DNA of 13,407 nt from an uncultured Bacillota bacterium (GTDB taxonomy: Bacteria > Bacillota_I > Bacilli_A > RFN20 > CAG-826). The stretch covers positions 1 to 13,407 of the forward strand of contig CAMOEH010000013.1 of assembly GCA_946612055.1 (NCBI GenBank), given 5' to 3'. Below the pieces are notes generated by a model that was not told where the DNA came from, ran no database searches, and was given only the letters and a program-made list of their open reading frames with translations. Shown here piece after piece: positions 1-6,283 of this stretch (positions are counted from its first letter, which is position 1; every line of letters starts with the position of its first letter). Both the position numbers and the translations under genes were made by a program.

Positions 1-888
1 GGTTTTGTTATAGGCCGCGACACCCTCATCATCAAAATAGGTATATGAAGGCCCTTTGGTTAAGGGACGTTCTTCAATCGTTAATTTGCTAGAAACAATC
101 TTTTGGCCTAGTTTTCCTTCCAAGAAGGAAGAATGGCGTTGGATTTCATCGGCAATCGCCGAAGAAAGGAAGGCATCGATCAAAGAAGCAAAGACATCAC
201 GGTCTAAGACGGTTGGATATTTGCCAGAAGGGCAACTGACGCCACCGAATTTCTTTAAGCCTTCCTCGACAATCGTTTTGGCCATCGTTTCAGGATTGAA
301 TTTGCCGTAATCGTTGCCAAAGAAATAATCGTAATAGGTTTTGACTTCTTCCTCTTTGCGGAGAACTGCTCCAGCAGAGAAGATGAAATAATTGGTCTTT
401 TGTTTTAATTTCAGGCCATGAGAATTGTAGAGTTCGGTCGAAGATTCGATCTCGCCATAAGAGATTCCGTTGGCATCGCTAACAAGCGGGCTGGCAGCAT
501 AAATCGCGTCTTCAAGTTTTCTTAAATCCGCCAATTTAGTGGACACGGGTATTTGTTTTAGCTCTTTTTTATAGACGTTTGCCTTTTTATATTTCTCCGA
601 GCCCTCAAAGATTCCGACTTCATCCATCTTCTCGGAATAAGTCGCGGTGAGGATGATCTGGTTTACAAGATAATCAAAGGTATCTTTGCCTAATTTCTCC
701 GTGCTGGCAGAACCGAATTTGCCATTATAGATTCCGCAGGCGATGATAGTTTGGCTATCCGCGATCGTATAGGAATCGATTTCGTGATGGAAAAGGCGGA
801 TAGAGAGTTTATTGGAACGGACCACGTGGATTTGAGATTGGGCGATTCCTTTTTCTTTTGCTAAGGCAAAAAAGCGGTCGAAAGTCAT
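1..888 (-). CDS. pmbA: PmbA/TldE metalloprotease partner (partial)
   Basis: Second gene of a tldD-pmbA pair, open from its start at 888 to the window edge (296 codons visible; the C-terminal part is missing). The reading begins MTFDRFFALAKEKG and continues with features seen in PmbA/TldE proteins: an N-terminal region with RLFHHEIDSY, a central SYGEIESSTELYNSHGL stretch and VSCPSGKYPTVLD, which parallels CPSGRYTVVIN in TldD. In the family, TldE pairs with TldD as a heterodimer that degrades unfolded peptides and, in some hosts, matures RiPPs such as microcin B17; TldE lacks the active-site zinc motif. The start is supported by GAGGA (complement of 897-901), 8 bases upstream, and by the ATGA overlap with the tldD stop, which implies translational coupling. 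The family call rests on the pairing and N-terminal similarity. No RiPP precursor is visible nearby, so a housekeeping role is more likely. Confidence 0.87.
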   Translation of the reverse strand, partial: MTFDRFFALAKEKGIAQSQIHVVRSNKLSIRLFHHEIDSYTIADSQTIIACGIYNGKFGSASTEKLGKDTFDYLVNQIILTATYSEKMDEVGIFEGSEKYKKANVYKKELKQIPVSTKLADLRKLEDAIYAASPLVSDANGISYGEIESSTELYNSHGLKLKQKTNYFIFSAGAVLRKEEEVKTYYDYFFGNDYGKFNPETMAKTIVEEGLKKFGGVSCPSGKYPTVLDRDVFASLIDAFLSSAIADEIQRHSSFLEGKLGQKIVSSKLTIEERPLTKGPSYTYFDDEGVAAYNKT

Positions 889-2291
889 TCTAATTTTCCT
901 CCTCGTCCTCCGACGGTGATTTCTTTAATGCGGATTGTGGGCTGACCAACATCGACGGGAATGGAACCGGATTTAGATCCGCACATCCCTTGGCCTAGGG
1001 CCAAATCGTTTCCAACGCGGTCAATGTTACGAAGGACTTCTTCGCCCGATCCGATGAGCGTGCATCCCTTCACGGGTTCAGCGATTTTGCCATCACGGAT
1101 GATATAAGCTTCCGAAGCCGAGAAATTGAATTCACCCGTAGTCGGCTCCACAGAGCCTCCTCCAAAGTCAGCAACATAAATGCCAAGCTTCGTGTCTTTG
1201 ATGATTTGCTCCGGATCATCCTTTCCTGCAGCAATATAGGTATTGCTCATACGGGAAGTCGGTTCATAACGATAAGATTGCCTTCTGGCGCAGCCATTGG
1301 GCTCCATTCCTAGTCTTCTGCCGTTAGCTTTATCGACAAGGAAACCAACACAGACACCATCTTTGATGAGTTGGTTCTTTTGGGTTGGATGTCCTTCGGA
1401 ATCGATGTTGTTGGAACCCCATTCGTTTGGAATCGTTCCATCGTCATAAGCGGTGACGAGAGGACTAGCGATCGTTTTGCCAATCGAATTGGAGAAGACC
1501 GAGAGCCCTTTTGCTGTCGCGGTGGCTTCTAAAGAATGGCCGCATGCCTCATGGAAAAGAACGCCGCCCCAGCCACGATTAATGACAACGGTATAACGTC
1601 CAGAAGGGCATTCTTTTGCCCCGAGCATGAGAATGGCTTTTTCTCCGACTTGCTTTGCCTTTTCAAGATAATCGAGTTGATCAGTGAAAAAATCCCATCC
1701 ACCGAATTTTCCAGGGCCGGTGAAGCCGGTTTCGATTTTGCCATCTTCTGCCGCCATCGCGACCATGGCCAAACGGCCTCTTTCTTCTTCGTTAAGGAAT
1801 TGTTTGGCAATTTCTCCTTCGGCCGTGAAGATTTCGATTTGCTTACGATAGGAGGAGAAGCCATCTTGGATACGAACAATCCTAGGATCAACGGCTTTCG
1901 TCGCTTCATAGCATTTTTTCAAATAGGCAATCTTCTCCGTCGCGGGAACATCATTAAGATGTTTGGTGACGGGGTTGATGTTTTTAACGCGCATCTTTTG
2001 AATCGATTTCACGATAAATAAAGGCGACCCCTCATAGCTTTGAGCAAGACGAGAAGCAAGTTCTAACAAGCTCTTCGGCGATAAATCAGAGGTGTACCCG
2101 TAAACGGAGCGGAGGCCTTTCAATATGCGTAATCCCGCTCCAAAGGTTTCGTTTCCTCCAACGGATTCCACCTTTCCGTTTTCTAAACGGATGGAGGAAG
2201 AATCGTTTTGTTCCAAATAAAGTTCGGCATAATCCCCGCCGGTGGACAAAGCGGCATTGAGGACTTTGATTGCCAAGGATTTTGAGATCAT
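885..2291 (-). CDS. tldD: TldD zinc metalloprotease
   Basis: 468-residue protein, close to the usual TldD length (about 480). It carries the TldD zinc motif HEACGH at residues 247-252 in the context GWGGVLFHEACGHSLEA; the two histidines and E248 are the expected metal-binding and catalytic residues. The C-terminal half has the family's GSGEEVLRNIDRVGNDL and glycine-rich end. TldD works with PmbA/TldE as a hollow heterodimer in the cytoplasm that cleaves unfolded peptides and can remove leader peptides from RiPPs. AAAGGA (complement of 2298-2303) sits 6 bases before the ATG. The stop overlaps the pmbA start by four bases, so the two form an operon read leftward. It is divergent from rpmE. TGA is the stop codon and TGG encodes Trp within the gene. 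Confidence 0.96.
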   Translation of the reverse strand: MISKSLAIKVLNAALSTGGDYAELYLEQNDSSSIRLENGKVESVGGNETFGAGLRILKGLRSVYGYTSDLSPKSLLELASRLAQSYEGSPLFIVKSIQKMRVKNINPVTKHLNDVPATEKIAYLKKCYEATKAVDPRIVRIQDGFSSYRKQIEIFTAEGEIAKQFLNEEERGRLAMVAMAAEDGKIETGFTGPGKFGGWDFFTDQLDYLEKAKQVGEKAILMLGAKECPSGRYTVVINRGWGGVLFHEACGHSLEATATAKGLSVFSNSIGKTIASPLVTAYDDGTIPNEWGSNNIDSEGHPTQKNQLIKDGVCVGFLVDKANGRRLGMEPNGCARRQSYRYEPTSRMSNTYIAAGKDDPEQIIKDTKLGIYVADFGGGSVEPTTGEFNFSASEAYIIRDGKIAEPVKGCTLIGSGEEVLRNIDRVGNDLALGQGMCGSKSGSIPVDVGQPTIRIKEITVGGRGGKLE

Positions 2292-2328
2292 GATTCGTCC
2301 TTTCTATGACAAAGCAATGTAATGGTAA

Positions 2329-2342
2329 TTGATTTTAATCAA
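2329..2342. promoter_or_regulatory. Palindrome in tldD-rpmE divergent region
   Basis: TTGATTTTAATCAA is a perfect inverted repeat (6+2+6) located 38 bases before the tldD start, between the divergent tldD and rpmE genes. Its position fits the tldD promoter region on the minus strand, so it could be an operator. AT-rich palindromes of this size also arise by chance, and no convincing -35/-10 pair for tldD was found. Confidence 0.3.
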
Positions 2343-2372
2343 AAATAAAGAACGATTTCTTGAAGAAAATGA

Positions 2373-2401
2373 TTGCCCCAACCTTTTCTTTTGTGTATTG
2401 T
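2373..2401 (+). promoter_or_regulatory. Predicted rpmE promoter
   Basis: TTGCCC (2373-2378), a 17-base spacer and TATTGT (2396-2401) match the sigma-A pattern at 4 of 6 bases in each box with ideal spacing. Transcription would start near 2408, giving a leader of about 46 bases that contains the hairpin at 2413-2435. Confidence 0.5.
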
Positions 2402-2412
2402 AGGTAGGCTCT

Positions 2413-2435
2413 CTGTGCGACAAGACGTCGTACGG
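2413..2435 (+). promoter_or_regulatory. rpmE leader hairpin, candidate L31 autoregulatory element
   Basis: CTGTGCGAC (2413-2421) pairs with GTCGTACGG (2427-2435) as a 9-bp stem with two G-U pairs and a five-base AAGAC loop. Two bases separate it from the ribosome site AAAGGAG (2438-2444). Structured leaders through which ribosomal protein L31 represses its own mRNA have been described in several bacterial groups including Firmicutes. The hairpin is seen directly; membership of that RNA class and L31 binding are inference. Confidence 0.5.
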
Positions 2436-2453
2436 CGAAAGGAGATGAACAAC

Positions 2454-2666
2454 ATGAAAGAAGGAATCCATCCGGAATACCACACCTGCAAGGTCACTTG
2501 CACCACCTGCGGTTCGACGTTCGAGACTGGCTCCACCTTGAAGGAAATCAAGGTTGATACTTGCTCCAACTGCCACCCGTTCTATACCGGAAAACAGCGT
2601 TTCGTCCAACAAGACGGCCGTATCGATCGCTTCAACAAGAAACTTGCCAAAAGCCAAGGCAAATAA
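2454..2666 (+). CDS. rpmE: 50S ribosomal protein L31, zinc-binding form
   Basis: 70-residue L31, the normal length. It has the family signature MKEGIHPEY at the N-terminus and CHPFYTGKQ ... GRIDRFNKK in the second half. The zinc-ribbon cysteines are present as C16/C19 and C37/C40, so this is the C+ (zinc-loaded) form, not the zinc-independent YtiA-type paralogue; C12 is an extra cysteine. The start at 2454 is preferred over ATG 2445 because the ribosome site AAAGGAG ends at 2444, which leaves 9 bases before 2454 and none before 2445, and because L31 proteins begin MK.xIHP. It is a single-gene transcript with its own promoter, leader hairpin and terminator. Confidence 0.97.
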   Translation: MKEGIHPEYHTCKVTCTTCGSTFETGSTLKEIKVDTCSNCHPFYTGKQRFVQQDGRIDRFNKKLAKSQGK

Positions 2667-2682
2667 GCCAAGCGAGATCATT

Positions 2683-2710
2683 GCCTTCCTTAATGGGAAG
2701 GCTTTTTCTT
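2683..2710 (+). terminator. Intrinsic terminator after rpmE
   Basis: GCCTTCC (2683-2689) and GGAAGGC (2696-2702) form a 7-bp stem with a six-base loop, followed by TTTTTCTT. It lies 17 bases after the rpmE stop and isolates rpmE from metG. Confidence 0.9.
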
Positions 2711-2737
2711 TCTCAATTAGGAAGAAAGGCATATTTG

Positions 2738-2746
2738 TGGTAAAAT
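2738..2746 (+). promoter_or_regulatory. Predicted extended -10 promoter for metG
   Basis: TGG followed by TAAAAT (2741-2746) is an extended -10 element 57 bases before metG. The -35 box is poor (TTAGGA, 18 bases upstream), as is tolerated by extended -10 promoters. It lies after the rpmE terminator. No T-box-like leader is possible in the short remaining interval. Confidence 0.5.
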
Positions 2747-2802
2747 GCTTCGCCGAAACGGCTAGTCGCTTTGTGCAGATCCATCATTAGGAGGAAGCTC
2801 AT

Positions 2803-4410
2803 ATGGCCAAGAAATTCTATATCACCACCCCAATTTATTACCCAAGCGCATCCCCTCATTTGGGACACGCTTATTGCACGACCCTTTGCGATGTCATCGC
2901 TAGGGGCAAGAGAATGCGCGGTTATGAAACCTTCTTTTTGACTGGTTTAGACGAACATGGCGAGAAAATCCAAAAGAACGCCGAAGCAAAAGGAGTTTCT
3001 CCCCAAGAATTTGTCGATGAGGTAGCCACTCGCTTCACCTCCCTCTGGGAAGCGATGAAAATCAGCAACGACGATTTCATCCGCACCACGCAGCCTCGTC
3101 ACGTCGAAACCGTCCAAAAGATCTTCTCGACGATGCTTGAAAAAGACGATATTTATCTCTCTTCCTATTCCGGCTGGTATTGCGTCCATGAAGAATCGTA
3201 TTGGACGGAGACCCAACTAGGCGAAAACCATACTTGCCCCGAATGTGGCAGACCCGTGGAGAAAAAAGACGAACCGGCTTATTTCTACCGTTGCCAAAAA
3301 TACGCGGATGCGTTGCTTTCTTTCTATGACAAAAACCCGAAATTCATCACCCCGGAATCGCGAAAGAACGAGATGGTGAACACTTTCATTAAGCCAGGAC
3401 TTCAAGACCTGTGCGTTTCCCGCACCTCCTTCTCTTGGGGCGTTCCTGTTTTAGAAAACGATGCACACGTGGTCTATGTTTGGCTCGATGCTCTCTCTAA
3501 TTACATCAGCGCACTAGGTTATCTCCAAGATAACGATGCCAACTTCCAAAAATTCTGGCAGGATCCTGAAACCGAGATCGTTCATGTTATCGGAGCTGAT
3601 ATTACCCGCTTCCATACGATTTATTGGCCGATGTTCTTGGATTCCCTTGGACTTAGAAAGCCTAACCGCGTCTTTGTCCATGGTCTATTGATGATGAAAG
3701 ACGGAAAGATGTCCAAATCGAAAGGAAATGCGATTTCCGCCTATCCTTTGATCGAACGTTATGGCGTGGATGCGGTCCGTTATTACATGGTCAGCGAAGT
3801 TCCTTTTGGGGAAAACGGAACCTTTACCCCAGAGCAATTCGTGATGCGCGTGAATCAAGATTTGGCCAATAATTTTGGCAATTTGCTTAACCGCACCGTG
3901 TCGATGATCAGCAAATATTTCGGAGGCGTTATTCCTGCTTATGAAGGCGAGATCAATCCAACCGATAAAGAACTTCATGATCTATGCGAAAAGACGGTTG
4001 TTGCTTATGAAGCGTTAAATGATGATTTGAAGGTCACGGAAGCTTATGCGGAAGTGATGAACCTTGTGGGAAGAGCCAATAAATACATTGAAGAAAATGC
4101 CCCCTGGGCTTTAGCCAAAGATTCATCCAAACAAAAAGAATTGGCTTCTGTTATGGCTCATTTGGCTCATGTGTTATTTGTTGCTGGCATGCTTTTAAAG
4201 CCAATCTTTGTTACGAAATCCGAAAAGGTCTTCGATCAGCTTGGCGTTACCAAAGAATTGCGTGCCTATGACGAAGTCCGCCATTTTGGCGTGCTTAATG
4301 GCTTAACTGTTGGTAAAGGCGAGCCGTTATTCCCACGTTTAGATGTCGAAAAGGAAATTGCTGCCATCACCGAAATGATGAACGGCCCCAAGGAAACTGT
4401 CGCGGCTTAA
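2803..4410 (+). CDS. metG: Methionyl-tRNA synthetase (short form)
   Basis: Class I aminoacyl-tRNA synthetase that charges tRNA-Met in the cytoplasm. The HIGH motif is HLGH (residues 19-22) in TPIYYPSASPHLGHAY, and KMSKS is at 302-306 in MMKDGKMSKSKGNA. The connective insert has C127-V-H129-E near WYC and C145/C148 in HTCPECGRPV, a single zinc knuckle in which the usual second cysteine of the first half appears to be replaced. At 535 residues it stops after the anticodon-binding helical domain (FGENGTFTPEQF ... NLLNRT) and lacks the C-terminal EMAPII/Trbp111-like domain that lengthens many Bacillota MetRS to about 650 residues. AGGAGG at 2789-2794 is 8 bases before ATG. The stop is followed after one base by the rRNA methyltransferase gene. 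Confidence 0.98.
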   Translation: MAKKFYITTPIYYPSASPHLGHAYCTTLCDVIARGKRMRGYETFFLTGLDEHGEKIQKNAEAKGVSPQEFVDEVATRFTSLWEAMKISNDDFIRTTQPRHVETVQKIFSTMLEKDDIYLSSYSGWYCVHEESYWTETQLGENHTCPECGRPVEKKDEPAYFYRCQKYADALLSFYDKNPKFITPESRKNEMVNTFIKPGLQDLCVSRTSFSWGVPVLENDAHVVYVWLDALSNYISALGYLQDNDANFQKFWQDPETEIVHVIGADITRFHTIYWPMFLDSLGLRKPNRVFVHGLLMMKDGKMSKSKGNAISAYPLIERYGVDAVRYYMVSEVPFGENGTFTPEQFVMRVNQDLANNFGNLLNRTVSMISKYFGGVIPAYEGEINPTDKELHDLCEKTVVAYEALNDDLKVTEAYAEVMNLVGRANKYIEENAPWALAKDSSKQKELASVMAHLAHVLFVAGMLLKPIFVTKSEKVFDQLGVTKELRAYDEVRHFGVLNGLTVGKGEPLFPRLDVEKEIAAITEMMNGPKETVAA

Positions 4411-4411
4411 G

Positions 4412-5770
4412 ATGAAGACGAATTCAGCCAAAGAAACCTTCCATGGCAAATGCCAAGATTTGAGCTACGAAGGTTTTGGCGTCGTTCGTCATGATAAAGA
4501 GATCGTCTTCGTTGAAGGGATGTTTCCTTCCGAAGAAGGCGACATTGAAATCACCTATCGAAAGGCCGGCCAATGGTTTGGCAAAGTCAAACACCTGGAT
4601 GTCATTAGTCCCGATCGGATTGAACCGCGTTGCAAGCTTTGTCGGGCATGCGGAGGGTGCTCTTTTCAGCAACTTTCCTATCCTGCTCAGCTTTTGTTTA
4701 AAAGCAAAAAAGTAAAAGAACAATTTCGAAAAATTGCCCACATGGACGTTGAGGTCAATCCATGCTTAGGAATGGATGAACCCTATTTCTATAGAAATAA
4801 GATTCAAATGCCATTTGGAAAGGACAACCGTGGTAACCCTTATTGCGGCTTCTACAAAGCCAACACCCACGTCATCGTCCCGGTGGACACTTGCTATATT
4901 GAAGACCAACGGGCCAACAAGATTCTTCAATCCATCAAAAGATTGATGAAATCGTTCCGAGTCGATCCGTATCAAGAAGACGAAAGAAGGGGAATTTTAA
5001 GGCACGTCCTCATTAGAACCTCTTATTACCAACCTCAAATCATGGTTGTTTTGGTGACTAACGTCGATTCTTTTCCGTCTAGAAACAATTTCGTGAAGGC
5101 GTTAGTTAAGGATTGCCCTGAAATCACGACGGTTGTCCAAAACATTAACAAAAGAGATACCAACGTCATCTTGGGCGAACAAGAGCGCATTCTTTATGGC
5201 AAAGGCTATATTGAGGATTCTCTATGTGGCGTATCCTTCCAGATCTCGGCGAAATCTTTTTATCAGACGAACCCCGTGATGACGGAGCTTTTATATTCCA
5301 AAGCGATGGAAGCGGCGAAATTGAATCAAGACGATGCCGTTTTTGATGCTTATTCTGGAATTGGGACGATTGGGCTAATCGCGGCAAGACACGTTAAAAA
5401 CGTGATATCGGTTGAAATCGTTCCTGCCGCGGTGAAAGATGGCATCAATAACGCCAAGAGAAATCACATTAATAATTGCCGCTTCTATTGTGACGATGCG
5501 TCTTCTTTTATGGTGAGAATGGCCCAAAACAAGGAACACGTGGATGTTCTTTTCATGGATCCTCCTCGCAAAGGATCAGATCAACGCTTCCTCGATTCTA
5601 TTTTGAAACTTAAGCCCTCTCGTATTGTTTATGTTTCCTGCGATCCAAGCACGTTGGCTAGAGACGTAGCTTATATCAGCAAGTCGTATCAAATTGAATC
5701 TATCCAGCCTGTGGACATGTTCCCCCAAACGACACATGTCGAGACGATAGTAGGACTATATCGAAGATAA
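4412..5770 (+). CDS. rlmD: 23S rRNA (uracil-C5)-methyltransferase, RlmD/RlmCD type
   Basis: TrmA/RlmD-family enzyme that transfers a methyl group from SAM to C5 of a uridine in 23S rRNA (U1939 for RlmD; Bacillota RlmCD also modifies U747). The N-terminus is a TRAM-like RNA-binding domain (about 5-65). The 4Fe-4S ligands C74-X5-C80-X2-C83 and C161 match the E. coli spacing; C77 is extra. SAM-binding FDAYSGIGTIGL is at 311-322, DPPRKG at 383-388, and the nucleophile is C410 in VSCDPSTLARD. It has no good ribosome site and starts one base after metG, so it is probably translated by coupling. Its last codons lie inside the left direct repeat of the inserted cassette: the present ending HVETIVGLYRR (442-452) seems to have been supplied with the insertion, and a different ending survives at 7159-7212. 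Whether it is RlmD or RlmCD cannot be decided from sequence alone. Confidence 0.93.
   Translation: MKTNSAKETFHGKCQDLSYEGFGVVRHDKEIVFVEGMFPSEEGDIEITYRKAGQWFGKVKHLDVISPDRIEPRCKLCRACGGCSFQQLSYPAQLLFKSKKVKEQFRKIAHMDVEVNPCLGMDEPYFYRNKIQMPFGKDNRGNPYCGFYKANTHVIVPVDTCYIEDQRANKILQSIKRLMKSFRVDPYQEDERRGILRHVLIRTSYYQPQIMVVLVTNVDSFPSRNNFVKALVKDCPEITTVVQNINKRDTNVILGEQERILYGKGYIEDSLCGVSFQISAKSFYQTNPVMTELLYSKAMEAAKLNQDDAVFDAYSGIGTIGLIAARHVKNVISVEIVPAAVKDGINNAKRNHINNCRFYCDDASSFMVRMAQNKEHVDVLFMDPPRKGSDQRFLDSILKLKPSRIVYVSCDPSTLARDVAYISKSYQIESIQPVDMFPQTTHVETIVGLYRR
5729..5751 (+). repeat. Left direct repeat (attachment-site-like)
   Basis: Encodes T-T-H-V-E-T-I-V of RlmD (residues 440-447). The core ATGTCGAGACGATAGT (5736-5751) is identical to 7166-7181; the preceding seven bases ACGACAC differ from the right copy (ACGATAT) by two C/T changes. 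It includes the palindromic CGACA-CA-TGTCG (5730-5741). Confidence 0.85.
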
Positions 5771-5774
5771 TGTG

Positions 5775-5803
5775 TTGCGCAATTACAAATGCGCAGATAA
5801 AAT
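5775..5803 (+). promoter_or_regulatory. Promoter and paired TGCGCA operator of the toxin-antitoxin module
   Basis: TTGCGC (5775-5780), a 17-base spacer and TAAAAT (5798-5803) form a good sigma-A promoter. Two copies of the palindrome TGCGCA (5776-5781 and 5790-5795) lie 14 bases apart, one on the -35 box and one in the spacer, where a bound repressor would block polymerase. The downstream gene begins with an XRE helix-turn-helix domain, so autorepression is likely (inference). Placing the last -10 base at -7 puts +1 at 5810, the A of the start codon, so the mRNA is predicted to be leaderless. The seven bases between the -10 box and the start (5804-5809) contain no ribosome site. Confidence 0.7.
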
Positions 5804-5809
5804 AACGGT

Positions 5810-6283
5810 ATGAACGAGTTAAGACAAAAAAGAAAAGAACTTGGACTTACCCAAACACAAGCCGCAAACGTATGCGGTGTTTCTCGTCGTACATATCAAA
5901 CCTATGAAGAAACCAAGATTTTAAACAAAACCTATGATGAATTAATTAATAAACTTAACGACGTTGGTATATTAGATGGAAGCAATTACATTCCTAGTGT
6001 TAAATATATAAAACAAGTTTGTAATCGTCTTTTTAAAGAACAATATTCAGAAATTAAATGTGCTTATTTATTTGGCAGTTACGCTAGAAATGAAGCAACA
6101 GGTAAAAGTGATATTGATATCCTTGTTGTTTGCCCTCCAATTGGCATGAAATTCTATAAAATTGCTTCTGAACTTGAAGAACATTTTCATAAACAAGTGG
6201 ACTTGCACACGCACAGGCAATTATCTAATAACGAAAAATTTTTAGAAGAAGTTTTAAAGGATGGTGTCAAGATATATGGATGA
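5810..6283 (+). CDS. HTH-MNT antitoxin: XRE regulator fused to minimal nucleotidyltransferase
   Basis: 157 residues. Residues 1-50 form an XRE-type helix-turn-helix (LRQKRKELGLTQTQAANVCGVSRRTYQTYE). Residues 60-157 form an MNT nucleotidyltransferase domain with G89-S90 and the metal-binding D101 and D103 in GSYARNEATGKSDIDILV, plus a third acidic residue D131 in KQVDLHTH. In characterised HEPN/MNT systems the MNT protein is the antitoxin and transfers AMP to a tyrosine of the HEPN toxin; all catalytic residues needed are present here. The fused DNA-binding domain should add autoregulation at the TGCGCA sites. The gene overlaps the HEPN-GNAT start by 8 bases. The start at 5810 has no Shine-Dalgarno sequence and matches the predicted transcript start, so initiation is probably leaderless. 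The gene is AT-rich compared with neighbours, consistent with acquisition by transfer. Confidence 0.9.
   Translation: MNELRQKRKELGLTQTQAANVCGVSRRTYQTYEETKILNKTYDELINKLNDVGILDGSNYIPSVKYIKQVCNRLFKEQYSEIKCAYLFGSYARNEATGKSDIDILVVCPPIGMKFYKIASELEEHFHKQVDLHTHRQLSNNEKFLEEVLKDGVKIYG

Noticed and set aside
1536..2021. 161-codon plus-strand reading frame inside tldD
   Set aside because: It is the antisense of the conserved TldD core that carries HEACGH; no ribosome site or plausible protein features.
885..2291. TldD-PmbA as part of a RiPP cluster
   Set aside because: No precursor peptide, cyclodehydratase, radical SAM enzyme or exporter is visible nearby; the neighbours are housekeeping genes.
6261..6275. 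ATG 6261 as the start of the HEPN-GNAT gene
   Set aside because: The purine-rich stretch ends directly at this ATG with no spacing, while ATG 6276 has GGTG nine bases upstream and begins where DUF86-type proteins begin.
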